Shown: in pieces, positions 48,341 through 60,800 of the stretch | Layout of the letters: the number at the start of each line of letters is the position of its first letter | How positions within the stretch are numbered: position 1 is the stretch's first letter | DNA from: Serinus canaria | Taxonomy: Eukaryota; Chordata; Aves; Passeriformes; Fringillidae | Direction: 5' to 3' | NCBI RefSeq assembly: GCF_022539315.1 | Contig: NC_066326.1 | Coordinates: 6,960,601-7,024,600, forward strand | Length of the DNA: 64,000 nucleotides | Position numbers and translations under genes: made by a program | Notes under the pieces: generated by a model | The model's database searches: none | Seen by the model: the letters and a program-made list of their open reading frames with translations, nothing else | Told to the model about the DNA's origin: nothing

Positions 48341-51300
48341 GGCCAGAGCTTGCTATCAGCAACTTTAGCATGTCTGCTAAGCACAGTGTCTGCTCAGGGA
48401 GGGCTGAGCTCAGTAGCCTGCAGTGCTTTGTGTGTTGGGGCTGAGGATGGGTGAGTGCTCCACGCTGCCAGCCAGCATTCAGTGTCCCTGCCTGCAGCTG
48501 CTCTCAGCCTCTGACATGGTGGCACTTGTGACATGGGCTGTGCAGCGTCACTCTAGGCTGGCATCCTCATCTGTGGGCTCTGGCTGAGTGTGAGGGTTCA
48601 TTAGCCAACAAGAGTTACTGAACTGGAACAGCCTGGAGCTCCTTGGTCTCAGTGGGAGTTTGCTGTTTCAGGTTCCTTGTGAAAGGTGAAAGCAAAGGCA
48701 GAGCTTGGCAGTTTGGGCACAGACTGGGGGCTTGAGTTTGAGCCAGGTTACAGGCTGAGCTCTCTGTTCACTTCTTCACAGACTCACACAATTATCCAGA
48801 TCTTTCTCAAGCTGTCATCAATAAGGTGGTGAAAATATTACTCCTTCCTCCATAGAGCACTGGAAGACAGAGCTTGTGAGATGCTGAGTGAATTGCTTAG
48901 TGCAGGATGCAGGTCTGGGGAGCGCTGGGGCTGGACCCAGTGCTGTAGCTCAAACAAACTCAGACACTGAACACCAGTTCACCATTCCGTGACTTGCTGT
49001 GTCCTCCAAGCAGCTTTTACAGCTGCTCCCTCTTAAAATAAGACAGTTAATAGTCTTGCATAATTCATGCTTACAAGTTGTACACATTTGATGATAGAAG
49101 GAGCTGATGTTTCATTTACACACATGGGGCTTCGTATAGATCTTAACAGCTCTGTGCACAACAGCCGTGCACCCTTTCCTGCTGTTTGTTTTTGGGCAGG
49201 TGGACAGCAGGCTGCCTGCTGTTTCCATAGGAAGGGCAGTGCCTGGCTTGCCTGCAGCCTGCTCTCTGACATTTCTGAGCTTGTCACGGGGGCTGCCCTC
49301 CTTCAGAAGGGAGAATTGCAGTGTAATGCAGAAGCAGGATAGGAAAATCTTCATCCTTATTGCTCTCAAAACCCAACTGCTGTATGAAAGGGAGGCAGTC
49401 TGGAGTCCTGAGCCTAGTTTTGCATTGCTGTGAGTCCGTGGAGCGAGGCTCTGCTCCAGATGGGCTCTCTCGGGATGCATATGGATGTGCTCTGGCTGTC
49501 CTTGCTTGGGGCACTCTCGGTGCACAACGCGGCCTTCAGATGTTCGTGCTCTGGTGGAGGCTCAGGCTTCGGGGACAGCCAACTGTGACTAGCAGGACAT
49601 GGGCTTTTAAACTCGTGTAGCAGCTCAGCTGCCCTCTGTTAAAGCCCACACATTCAGGGGAAGAGTAAGACCTCTGATTCTTTCCTCTCAGCCAAAGGCA
49701 TGAGAGCCAGTGGGCAGCCAGAAGCAGCTGCCTTGCTGTTTGGTTGCTGCAGGTTTGGGAGGGAGTTACAGCTGCTTCAGTAGTGTGGCAAATCATCTCC
49801 ATTTATCTTTGGTGTTATGCCTCGATGATGTCAGAGGGTCTCTTTACATTGCCTATATATTCAGACTAAGCAAATCACAGCAGTTTTTCTATTAAAATTT
49901 AATGATGAAATATGACACTTATAAGTGATTTCTTTTATTTTTTTCTTTAGCCAGTTGTTTCATTTGCTCTATAACCTTCATGCTAGTGGTAATAATATTC
50001 CCTTGCTGTGACTCAGGGGAATGGATGTGCCTTTTGAATTTGTTTTTTTTTTACCTAGACAGAATCTTTGTGGTAGTTTGTTGGTTTTTTGGGGTTTTTT
50101 TAACAGCTCTGATTACTTGCTTTGCAATGCTCTGACCTATATTCAAGGTGAAACTTGTGATAAATATTTGCTTTGGGGAGAGAGAGGAACAACCATGCTT
50201 TTGAGAAGATTAAGACCTGTCAGGCAGCAATCCTCCTTTCAATTAGACATCAAAATGCAAATCATCCAGACTTCAAAGTATGTCAAGGTGAGAGCAGAAA
50301 GGACTTTAATACATTCTGAAATTAAGTTGAAATCCTTGAGCACTTTAATTGTTCTTGGTTAGTTACGCTGTCTAGGAATGGTGTGGGGGTAAGTTACAGC
50401 TGTGCAAGGAAGGCCTTCAAAGATATATTTAGTCCCAGAATTTCAGGGGCTAGAGGAGGGATTTGCTCACCTGGATGCTTGGGAGACTTTGCTGTGTTTG
50501 AAAGGGTGAATGACAGAGCCTGGGCAGTGGGAAGACTGAAGTATTTTTTAAATTTCTGCTTGAAGAGATTAGCTATGGTTTTATGAAATGTAAATGAAAT
50601 TCCTACTCTTCATTCTCTTTTTCTTGTATCTCCTTCTGACTTCTCAAGCAAACATTAATGAAAAAATGGGGGTAAGAATCAGCAAAAAAAACCAGCTTGT
50701 CCCTGTTGAAACCATGGGTACAAGGTCATAGCTGTTTATGTAACAAATCTCAGGATTCAAAAAATGTCCTTGGTGTCATCTTGTGCAATTTTGCAGAGGT
50801 GTTTATGGAGTCACAGTCCTACTTTGCACCAAAAATTTTAGCCACACACTGTAATTGTACATTGTGCACCTCTTTGTATCCAGTTTGAATGATCACACTT
50901 TGTAGATATGACACAGAAGCTTAATGAAAAAATAGCAAAAATGCAAATTATACATCTATCTTAATTTAAAATAATATTAATTATGTTAGCATGTAGACTG
51001 CACTAGAAAAACTTCTGTAAACCGAACAACTCTCTAGCTGTCTGTGTTCTTGAGAGCTGGACCTTGTGTGAAGAGCATTTGCAGCCACCTCACATCACCC
51101 CCTTCCCAAGGGAGCCAAGCAGCCAGTGAGTCCCCATGGCTGGCAGATCTCCCTGGGCCCCATGGAGCTGGGGCTCTTTTTGCAAGGCAGGTCTGGGCAT
51201 CGCTCTTGGGGGTTGCTGGGCCTTGGTAACTCAGCAGGGGTGGGAAGGGCTACAAATGGGGAGGCAGAAGCAAAGAAATAACCTCCTGCATCATGCAGGC

Positions 51301-53585
51301 TACTGCTGAATCACTGTTTATGCTGTTTCTGTACCTGCTGACTTGATGCATGGAAATAGGGTACCTCTATTTTTAGTTCTTACCTTGGGCATTCATGCAC
51401 ATGCACGGTGAAATTATACTTTTTGTGATGGGAGCGGGTTCTTGCCTACACAGGGAAAGTATTTCAGAGTTGTGGCACAGTAATGATTCCCAATTTCTTC
51501 CCTTCCTAAAATCATCTGCACAAGGAGAGAGTGAGGGAGAGCTGCTTGCTCTCTGTAGTAGTACAGGATGCCCTGAGTGCCTTGAAGCTGCTGCTGCAAT
51601 CGATGCCATCCAGACACGGTTCTGCCCCACTGCCTTTCTGGCAGCAGGATTACAGCTGCCAAATTTTATTCCATACCCTGCTGGCTTCCTTTGCCCTCTC
51701 CTTTAGAGCTTATTTGATACCTAAATAGGATTTACCAACTATTGCAGCAGGACCACAGTGTTTTGGTTTGTTGCTGTCAGTTTTTAATCTGTGATTTATT
51801 TTGCCCCTGTTTATGCTAGTGAAGCAATATTCAGCTCTATCAGCAGAGGAAAAGGTCCCAAGATGAAACCAGCACATTTATTCTGGCAGGAGTTGCGTGT
51901 TGGCTGTTACCTGCTGCTGCATTAATTGTGCTGTGAAAACAGGCACCACTTTTGAAGTAATTTAGATATAAATTACCTATATGAGCTGGGACATTGAGGT
52001 GAGGGAAAGCAGTGACTTGTTGGTACCAAAAAATGGCTGTTTCACGGGGGTAATATCTGGTTTATTTTGTTTATGCTACAGGAAGCCAGTGGTTGCTGGT
52101 GGAACATTCCAGTGAAAACAAAGCTTTCTCATTCTAATGTGTTGGGATTGGCAATGGCATTTTTGGAAGAGAAGAAATAAAAAGTGCTCTGCTTTTAAAT
52201 GGTTCTGTCTTTTATGTAGCAGCAGCTTTGTGACGCTGTCTGTCCTCAGCTGCTGCAACTTCAGAAGCTGAGATTCCCCAGAGCTGATGAGATTATTTGA
52301 CTCAGTGATGTTCTTTAGAAAATGCATTATTCCTTCCCTGGTATCCTACTGGTGCACAGGGTGCTGGTCCCTGCCCCCAGAAAGCCCAGGAGTGAGTGCT
52401 GCTGCTGCTAAAAAAAGTAAAGTTGTGCATACAGTGACAGCAAACTGGTCCAAGTGCTGTGTCCCATGTAAGTGTGACAAAAGGCTTGTCAGGATTCTGC
52501 CTTAAATTCCTATGTACAAAACCTTAATGCTGTACTTGGCAAGCATGAGGTTTTTCCAACTGGCCTCTTTGATTTGCTCTCAGGAGAAGGTAGCAGGTAG
52601 CTGCTCTTGAATACTGGGTGAAGTTTGGCATCACCTGGGTGGGAATTATGCCTTTGACCTGAAGGTCTCTTTAGCTTTGGTTTCTGGAAAGTCTGGATGC
52701 TAAACAGTGATCTCCCAGCAGGTCTCATGTCTTTAACCACTTGCAGCAGACCCTGTGGCAGGCCTTGCTTTCCTTAGCAAGCTTATTCAGTCCCAGTATA
52801 CAGAAATTAGTGCTGCCTCAAAATTCAGATCAATTTCTTAAATTACCTTTTACTGCACTGTGAGAGTTTGGTCTGGCCAGCAAGAATGACTTAGTGATTC
52901 TGGTACTCACTCTGGCCCATGATGCCTGATGTCTTCTGGGTCCTTTGCTGTCCTTCATCTTTACAGAGCCTTGGCACCCACACCCAGGAGAGAATGGTGT
53001 CCTTGTGAAACCCTTGCTGGTCCAGTTTCTGTCCTTGTTTCAGGGATATCAGGAATGAAGCAGTTGCTTGCATCACTGCAGAGTTATTTTCTGCCTCTGG
53101 AGCCACGCACAGAGCTGCAGCACGTTCGCTCCTTGCTGCACACACAGCCCTGGCTTTTCCTGGTGTGAAAAGTCTGCTGAATTGTTTTAAAATGTCACAG
53201 CAGGAAAGAGCATTATTTCTTGCACTCCATCATTTATGTCAGCCCAGCTTGTGAGCTTTTGCCAGAAGCACGTGTGCCGGTGTAAATGCATTGGCTTTAC
53301 GTGGACCTGTTTTCTGTGTGTTTGTGGCTGCCCTGCTGAGGAGCATCACCAGCCAGTGCTGGAAAACTCCTGTGGAAAAAGGGGGAAGAAAAGAGGAGAG
53401 GCAAGGAGAGGTGGGAGGAAGGTGCTCCTCTTGAAGCAGAAACACCATTAGCTTCTGCTTCGCCTCTCTACAAAGAGAAAAGGAGGGCCTTTGGACTGTG
53501 CAAGGACACTTCCCCCAGTAGATGGGAATAAGGTAGAGAGGGCTACCCAAGGGTAGCTGTTTAGAAACAGAATAAATAAATAATA

Positions 53586-53639
53586 CTTCAGTGTTTCTCC
53601 CCCCAAACCCTCTTGGGTTTGGGGGGAGAAACACTGAAG
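53586..53639 (+). repeat. perfect 25-bp-stem hairpin with 4-nt loop
   Basis: The left arm (53,586-53,610, beginning CTTCAGTGTTTCTCCCCCC) and right arm (53,615-53,639, ending GGAGAAACACTGAAG) are exact reverse complements over 25 nt around the loop TCTT. The pairing stops abruptly at both ends. The hairpin lies in the sense orientation of CADPS intron 1 and would be present in the pre-mRNA. The stem is shorter than a typical pri-miRNA stem and the loop is very tight, so a template-switch mutation is the likelier origin. No known microRNA is recognised. Confidence 0.93.
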
Positions 53640-54696
53640 GTTTGGGCACTTTTTTTCTGGACCTCAAACTGGACTGCAAATATTTTCTCCCCAAAGATGT
53701 TTAAAGCTAAGCCTCATGAGGCTGAAGGTGTGCAAGCAGCCCCAGCTCTCCCCAAGGCTTCAGTTTTCAGGATTATTCAGAGATTTGCAAATTAGAAAGG
53801 TGCTGAAACCAGCTGCCTTGAGCTTCAGTAGAAAAGCATTTGATAGTATGTGGCATCTTGCAGATCAGTTCCCAGGCACCATCCCCTGTTGGTGGTACTT
53901 TTCCATCCCTGATGCTGTCTGTGGCCAGAGCTCTCTGCTTGGCTTATAGCCACACTCTCTAAGGCACAGAGAAGCCAAGGCAAGGGGAAGAGGCTGAGCA
54001 CAACCTGTGCAAAGAAGATGCTCCCAAATCCATGCTGGCTGCCAGCTCTTTCTTCACTGTGCCCAGGGAGATGCCAGTGACCATGCCAGGGATGCTGGGT
54101 GTGGGGTATGGAATGTCTCTAAGGACACCTGAGCAGACAGCTTGGAGGTCAATACCTCGTTAGAGCAAAGCCAAGTGCCTGCCTTGCCCCTCTGCTCTCT
54201 AATTGCTGCCTCAGTGCTTCCTATCTGCATCCAGTAAGCAAGCTGCTGCATAGTTAATTACTGCTCTGCTCTGAGTGCTGTATTATAGTCCATTTTGTCA
54301 ATACTAATTGTTTTATAGAAATATGAAGTACCTCTTCCCCTTTCCTCCAAGGACTTTGAGAGGCAATGTGGGCTTTAATGATATCATTCTCCCTTCTGTC
54401 CACTGTGAGCAGGAAAGCATCTCCCATTTTCAGTGGGCACTTAGGGCTATGTGTTGGAGAGGCACGAGCACTCTGCTTTTGGGGTCTTTTCCTGTGCCTT
54501 TCCAAAAAAGCTATTTTCTTTCCCTGGTACCTTTGGTGCTGTGTATTTATAGCTAATCAATTGCAACCCAAGATCAGAGCTATGATTATCAATTGTCCTG
54601 ATGAATTCAGGCAGTGCTTCGTTACACAGTTCTCCTCCTGGGTGGGATTTCTTCTTCTTGCTTTTCAACCTTTGGTTTAATGAACAGGTGCAAAAG

Positions 54697-54745
54697 AATA
54701 AGTAACTTAAGCAGGGCATCTAATAAGTAACTTAAGTGGGCATCT
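54697..54745. repeat. 25-bp tandem duplication
   Basis: AATAAGTAACTTAAGCAGGG... (54,697-54,721) is followed by a 24-bp near copy (54,722-54,745) that lacks one base and carries one substitution (CAGGG versus TGGG). Confidence 0.85.
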
Positions 54746-55593
54746 ACTGAGAGTGCACACTGTAGTGTGTAAGGATAGAGCATAAGGAAAATTCCCCCTT
54801 TCAGGCATGAAAATTATCAGCTTTTGGCATTCAGTTGCATCTCCATGTACTTGCACTGAACCAGGTGGTCAAGGTGGCCAACCATTGGTGATGGCTCTTT
54901 ACAGGGGGATTTATAATTTTGAAGGTGTTTTTATTATTGCCCTGGAGTAAACACCGAATAAACCCACATTCATTCATAATTAAAGAAACGTAAATTTAAA
55001 TGTGCCCCACATGTGTTGACCTTCAGGTGTTTGTAGTGACTGATGTTTTGGGGCTGTGCTCTGGTTCTCTTTGCCTCACTGGAGGTTTTGTTGTTAGCAG
55101 CATTGCACAGAGCAGAATAAATTCCCAGATGTGCACCTGTGATCTGTGCTCTCTGTCATGCAGAGATGAAACAGGAGAGCAGGGAAGAGCTCTCTGCCTG
55201 GCTGTGGGAAAGGCCTTGGCACTGGGATGCTCCAGACTTGATCCTGACTGCTTTCTGTACCTACAGCTTCCTGCAGAAGCCTCAAAAATGAGATATGGGT
55301 GTGCCTGAGGATGCTGGTGTGATTTTAACAGAGTTGGGGAGGATTTATGGGCAGAAGGATGGATGGCAGAGTCCTGCTGTCAGTGGGGTGTGGAGGATGA
55401 GAGGTGTTTTAGCCCTTCCCTACACGGCACCTTCTGCCCAGCACGTGCCTCTGTGTTGCTCAAGGTGCACGTCCTGGTGCTCAGATCAGGGCTTCATCTG
55501 CTGTGAGCTGGTTACACCAAGCAAAAGGAGGATGGCTGGAAGCAAGGGATGATGGTATTCCTCTGTCTTCCCAGGGGATTCACAGAGCAGACC

Positions 55594-55637
55594 ATACTTA
55601 ATTAGACTTGCTTTTATACTTAATTAGAGTCGCTTTC
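55594..55637. repeat. 22-bp tandem duplication
   Basis: ATACTTAATTAGACTTGCTT (from 55,594) recurs from 55,616 as ATACTTAATTAGAGTCGCTT, with period 22 and few mismatches. The shared core contains a TTAATTA homeodomain-type site, so the duplication doubles it. Confidence 0.85.
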
Positions 55638-57760
55638 AGAAAACAGTGCAACTTCTGGTGCTATCAGCACTTTTCTATGGCAAACATGGGAGGGCAGGCA
55701 GCATAGAGGAACTGCAGACCCACAGGGCCAGAAATACTCAGATTGAGAGGCAGGACTGCTGATCCATGAGCTGAATGGTGCAGAATGACTGCTGGCTACT
55801 CCCACAGGCATGGCACAGTGCTGGACTGCTGGACATGCTCAGTGCATCCTTGTCAGGCTGAGGAATCCTTGTTGAAGGTCTGAAACTGCTGTACCCAGGC
55901 TGAGATTACATGGCTGTCAGTGCAAGCTGTGAACTGGGAGGTGACACAGCTTTTTCTTTAGAGGAGAGGTTTTTTGCATATTGTGTGGGATTTATAAACA
56001 AAACTTACTCCAATACAGGCTGAATCTTTCCTGTATTCTATTAAAACAGAGGGGGACAGGAGGCAAAAATCAGCCTTTCAGACTTAATCTCTGTCGTCTT
56101 CATCATCTGTTTTGAGCTCTGAGGGTGTTTGTGACCAGAGATTTGTTGGCTTGGAGTCCTGTACAAGGACTTTCAGTCTCAGCTGAGCACTCTCAGTGCT
56201 TTCTCTGCTGTTCTTCTCCACAAACATTGAGTGAAGTTTGATGTGCTGCTGATGTCATCTGCAGGACATTCTGTTCTGTGATTTTAAAATGCATCCTAAT
56301 TTCAAACCTGCTCCACTGGGCTTAAGAAAGCCTGTGCTGCTGCCTTTGCTGTCACATCACCCAGGCTTGTGGAAGCCTGTGTGTTAACTGGTCTCTGAAA
56401 ACAGTTTCCTGCTTCTCAGCAACAAATGTGATTGTGGTTACACTGGGGAATGGAAGCAGGAGAAGCCACATTGTTGCATTAAAGGTCAAGTTGAGTTGAT
56501 TATTAATCCTTTGACAGCAGCAGCCTCCTCTCTTTTATACATATGACTTCATGTGTGTCTGCCAAGGCATAGGCAGGAGCTTAGAGACTGAGTACCAAGT
56601 AGGCCAGGCTTTGCTTCTGGAACTTTTCTGGGGAAAAGAAGCAGTAACATCTTGGCTCTTAGTTATTTTATTAAGAGAAGAGCCCAGTGCTGCTGTCTCT
56701 CCGTGGTACCCAGTGCTGCTGCTTTGTGCCTGCCATCAGTGGGACTGGGGAGCCCCAGCTGGACTCTGGGTGGGAGTGGTGGCTCCTTGCTGTGTGAGAC
56801 CAGCACCTGGAAACCACAGGCTGCACTGGGAATGGGGCCAGTTTCCAGGCTGTGCCTGCTTGGGGCCTCTGGCATGAGGATGTGTATTTTGGGAGGGTGT
56901 GGGATCCCATGTTCCAGGGTGAGCGAGCTCCCACACATGTACCCAGGGATATGCAGCAGCTTGGGATGTCACTGATGATGTTTGTCACCTTAATATTCCT
57001 CTCCTGTGTTTGCAAATCTTGGCATGAGCTGAAGATTCTTCTGTTAGTATTTTGGGGCAATTTTCTTCAGTTCCTGATTAAAATGCATGTGTTTTTCCTC
57101 ATTTAAAAATATCATCTGTATCAAAAAGCTAATGATCACAATACCTGGCTTTCTTTTCCCCAACAAAGATGACAGCAGTGATATAAATCATTCTGTTGCT
57201 GATTGTAAAATTGCTACCTTTAGGTACATCTTTATTTTAGGGTTGGATTTTTTGGCTGCCACAATTTACAGGAGAAAGACAGTTAGAAATTTTCTCCTTT
57301 TAATATGTAGTTTTCACAACTCTCAAGTCTCTTTATCATGTCAAACTGCTTTGGCTGCCAGAATGGAAAAAGCAGAAGATTAAAGTGCCTTTTTTTCCCC
57401 CAAGCCTGCAGCTGTGCATGTAAGTATATGGTGTCTTTCCTGACATAAGATAAAGTCATAAAGATTTCCTAGTGGGCTTTTGCATTGCTCTGCTGTTGTG
57501 GTCCTTGCTGCAGTAGACAGTGAATATTCTTTCCTTGGGACTTTTTTCTTGTCTGATTTGAGCCTCAGTTATCTTCTTCTGGTTCCTGGCATGGTTGTTG
57601 TGGGACCACAAACCTTCCTAGCACTGAGGTGCATCAGCTCCAACATGTGCAGAGTCCTGCTGAGAAACTGAATTTAAGTTGATAGTTTTTGAAGTGAAAT
57701 CTTAAAGGGATTTTAATACAGCATCGTACAGAAACACCAAGATTTGTTAGTTTTATTGCT

Positions 57761-57822
57761 GGGTTAGTTTGGGTTGGTTTTGTGGGGTTTTTAGGGTTTT
57801 TTTTTTTGTTTTGTTTTGTTTT
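57761..57822 (+). repeat. G/T-rich patch with (GTTTT)n tail
   Basis: GGGTTAG and TTAGGG-like words with four G-runs (57,761-57,763; 57,771-57,773; 57,784-57,787; 57,794-57,796) precede an 11-T run and three GTTTT units (57,797-57,822). The G-runs loosely meet a G-quadruplex pattern with long loops. It is too degenerate to call an interstitial telomere repeat. The T-rich part could be the antisense tail of a retroposon, but no body is recognised. Confidence 0.5.
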
Positions 57823-60800
57823 AGGTGGGTTTTTTTTCCTCCCACCTCTGTGGGGAGATGTAAATGCCTGTCTGGAGAAGTCAGGAGCTGCAGAGACTTA
57901 TCTGAAATGCCACCACCATCTGACGACCTCCCAAATGGCCGAGCTCTGTGCTTGGTGGATGACGACAGCAAACCCCATGAAGGGTAGTGCTTGTATTTAA
58001 TTCTGCATTACAATCCCTTTAATCTAGGATTATATCCAGTTGTTTTCTTTGTGCAGGGTGTATGCTGTCAGATAAAAGCAGTAGCATCTGGGAGGAGAAA
58101 AATTGCTTCAAACAGGGGCTGGAAACCTTGAGTGTCGGCCGGTGCTTTTATCAGAAGCATAAACCTGTCTCACAAAAACTGCCCAGGCAGGTGCAGGGGC
58201 TGACAGGACCCTCCAGCTCTGATAGATTAAGACCCTGGGAAGGCAACTGGTTGCAAATGAAACAGTAATTGCTTTCCCCTCACTGAATGAAATCTTCTCT
58301 GAGGCGATTACACAGATTAAAGCTTCCCACTGCAATGTACCAGAATAAATATAGCCTGTGCCTCTTGTGGGGGCTGCTGCAGAGCAGCATCGGCTGCAGG
58401 ATGCCTCTTGTGAGGTATGGCAGGGCAGCTGGAGTGAAGGGAAGAAATCCTGTAAAATAGGGCTGGAAGGACCTTGGCTATCTGAAGATCTTCCTCTCTT
58501 AAAGCTGGATTGAGCATGCCCAGGTTGTTCCTGGTGGCACTTGTCCAGCTGGTTCCACTGGGTATGTGGGGACATGAGTTCCTGGGTCAGCTCTTCCTGT
58601 GCATCTGCATCCTTAGTGGGACAGGGCTTGTTCTCCAGTATCCAGCCTGGCTCCTTTGCTGTAACACATACTTTTAATTTCTTGTCGTGAATGTGAGTGG
58701 GAATGAGTTGGTTTGCTTTTTTTCAGCAGATTTTTCCATACTTTGAGGAGTCTTGTCCTCAAAGCCTTCTTGAGGGAGCTCTTTGTTTCTTACAGCCCTG
58801 CCCTGGGCTTACATTTGTTGCTTTACTCCTGCTCCTCTTCTCAGGGGCTCCCTGGGTGACCAGTGCCACTAAGGTGCCCTTTCCCTGCACTGTGTGAGTA
58901 CTTAGTGCACCCCCAGCCATGCACTTTGCATGTAAAGTTAAGCCATTACCCTAAATAACAGGTGCATTTTACCAATCTGATTATTGGTGGCAGGTGCCAC
59001 TTTGACCAAGGTGCAAGGGAGAATGTTCCATGCTTACACAAAATCATTTTCCTTGTTTATCACAGCATGATTTAACTACCTGGTGCTGTTAGTGGTGTTT
59101 GATTAGGTTCCATGCTATATAATTTCAAGTACAGTGTGTGTGGTAGTTGCATAACACAAATTAGAGTCCAAAATACAGGACTTCTATATGTGAAAGTTGT
59201 AGAGATCTTTTCCACTCTAATTAGCTTCTTTCCAGAAGAAGAGAAAAAAAAAGCATCAAAAAATGCAGTTCACTTCAGTGTGTAGTGTGGGCTGGAGCAG
59301 TGCCACATGATGGAGCATCATTTTGGGTTGTACAGAGCTGTGTCTCTTCCCTGCAGCAGTGTGCTCCTGTGAAGAATCTGGATTTTCCTGAGGCATTTGG
59401 CAAACCTGAGGGCAGCAAGTGCACAGGGTATGGTGGGAAGAGTTGCTGTCACTCTCCTCTGTGCCCAGCTTGTCCAGACCCTCTTGGCACAAGCTTGGGC
59501 TCCCCTTCCAGAGCTCAGAATCAGTCCCTGCCCAAGGGACACAGACTTGTGTCCTTGGCACAGCCCTGTGAAGGGGACTGCTTCTGGCTTACCATCTGAA
59601 ATTGTTTGAGTTATGAGTACCTTAGGGCTAGGCCTGGTAGGATTTTCTGTTATTTTCAATTTGCACCAAATGGTACAGGGAGGCTATGAGTCTCAGGTTA
59701 TCAGCACAAAAACAGGCCCTGCAGCTGACCTGGGTGTGAACAGGACAAGGCAGGTGTCTGGGTAGCCCAAGCTCCTGCAGAGGCATTTGCAGCCAAAGGG
59801 ATTTGAGTGAGCTGTGGGCAAGTACTCAGAAGTGCTTTGAGTTGTGACAGTGATTGTGGCACCATCACCTCCTATCAAATGAATCAGCAGGAAAGAAGTC
59901 TTTCTTTGGCCCAGGGCTAGTTAGTTTAATTAAAGGTCTGTTGCTCTTGCAGAATTTTGATGTAGTCAGCTAAGCTGGTTGCTTAAATGATGTAATGTTG
60001 TTATGCCAATTTTTCCTCGAATCTGAATTTCTGTGGCGTAAGTAACAGGATGAAATGATCTGTTGCTGTCTGTGGAGAGCTGATGAGAAAGAAGTTGTGG
60101 AGGTGGTGGGTAGGCACTTAGAGCTGGCAGGGGATCTGCTATGAGACCTGATGGTTTTGCTGCAAATTGTAGGTGCCAAGGCTGTGTCAGTGACTCGCCT
60201 TGTGTGGCACACTGGAGAGATGGCCACCACCAGCTCAGCACCTGCTTATTAAAATAACCTTGGCATCTAGTTTATCTATTCTCAGGGGATTGTGATTTGT
60301 ATCTGGCTTTTTCTCTAATGAATACAAATCTCTTTTCATATCTTGGGGATGAATTTTCTCTAGGCCGTTGCTTATCCAAATAATCTTCAATAACTTGAAG
60401 TGATGGTTTTAATGATGGCCCTTTCTCTTAGTCTGAACTGCTGGACCTTAGCAGGGACCACAACAACATCTTTAAATTTTAAGTCCCTGTTCTTCTATGC
60501 ATGCAGATTTCTCATGGCCCACCTTTTGATTTTTGTTATGTCATCTTCTGATCTCAAGCCCTGGTTTTTCCAAACCTATACTTTCTTGTGAACTATCTTA
60601 TGTTTCCACTGGGGATAGAAATGCTTTTCAGTGCCCCATCCCCAGGAGCTTGGTGGTTGTTGGCAGTAGCTGTTCATGGAGTAGCTGCAAGAAATGCTGC
60701 TGTGGCCACCTGGTTCCCTCAGGCTTTCTGCTGAGGACTGTGACCGACTGCCACGTGGACACTGGAGTGGGGTTTGGCTTGTGCCACTGCTGGCATTCAC

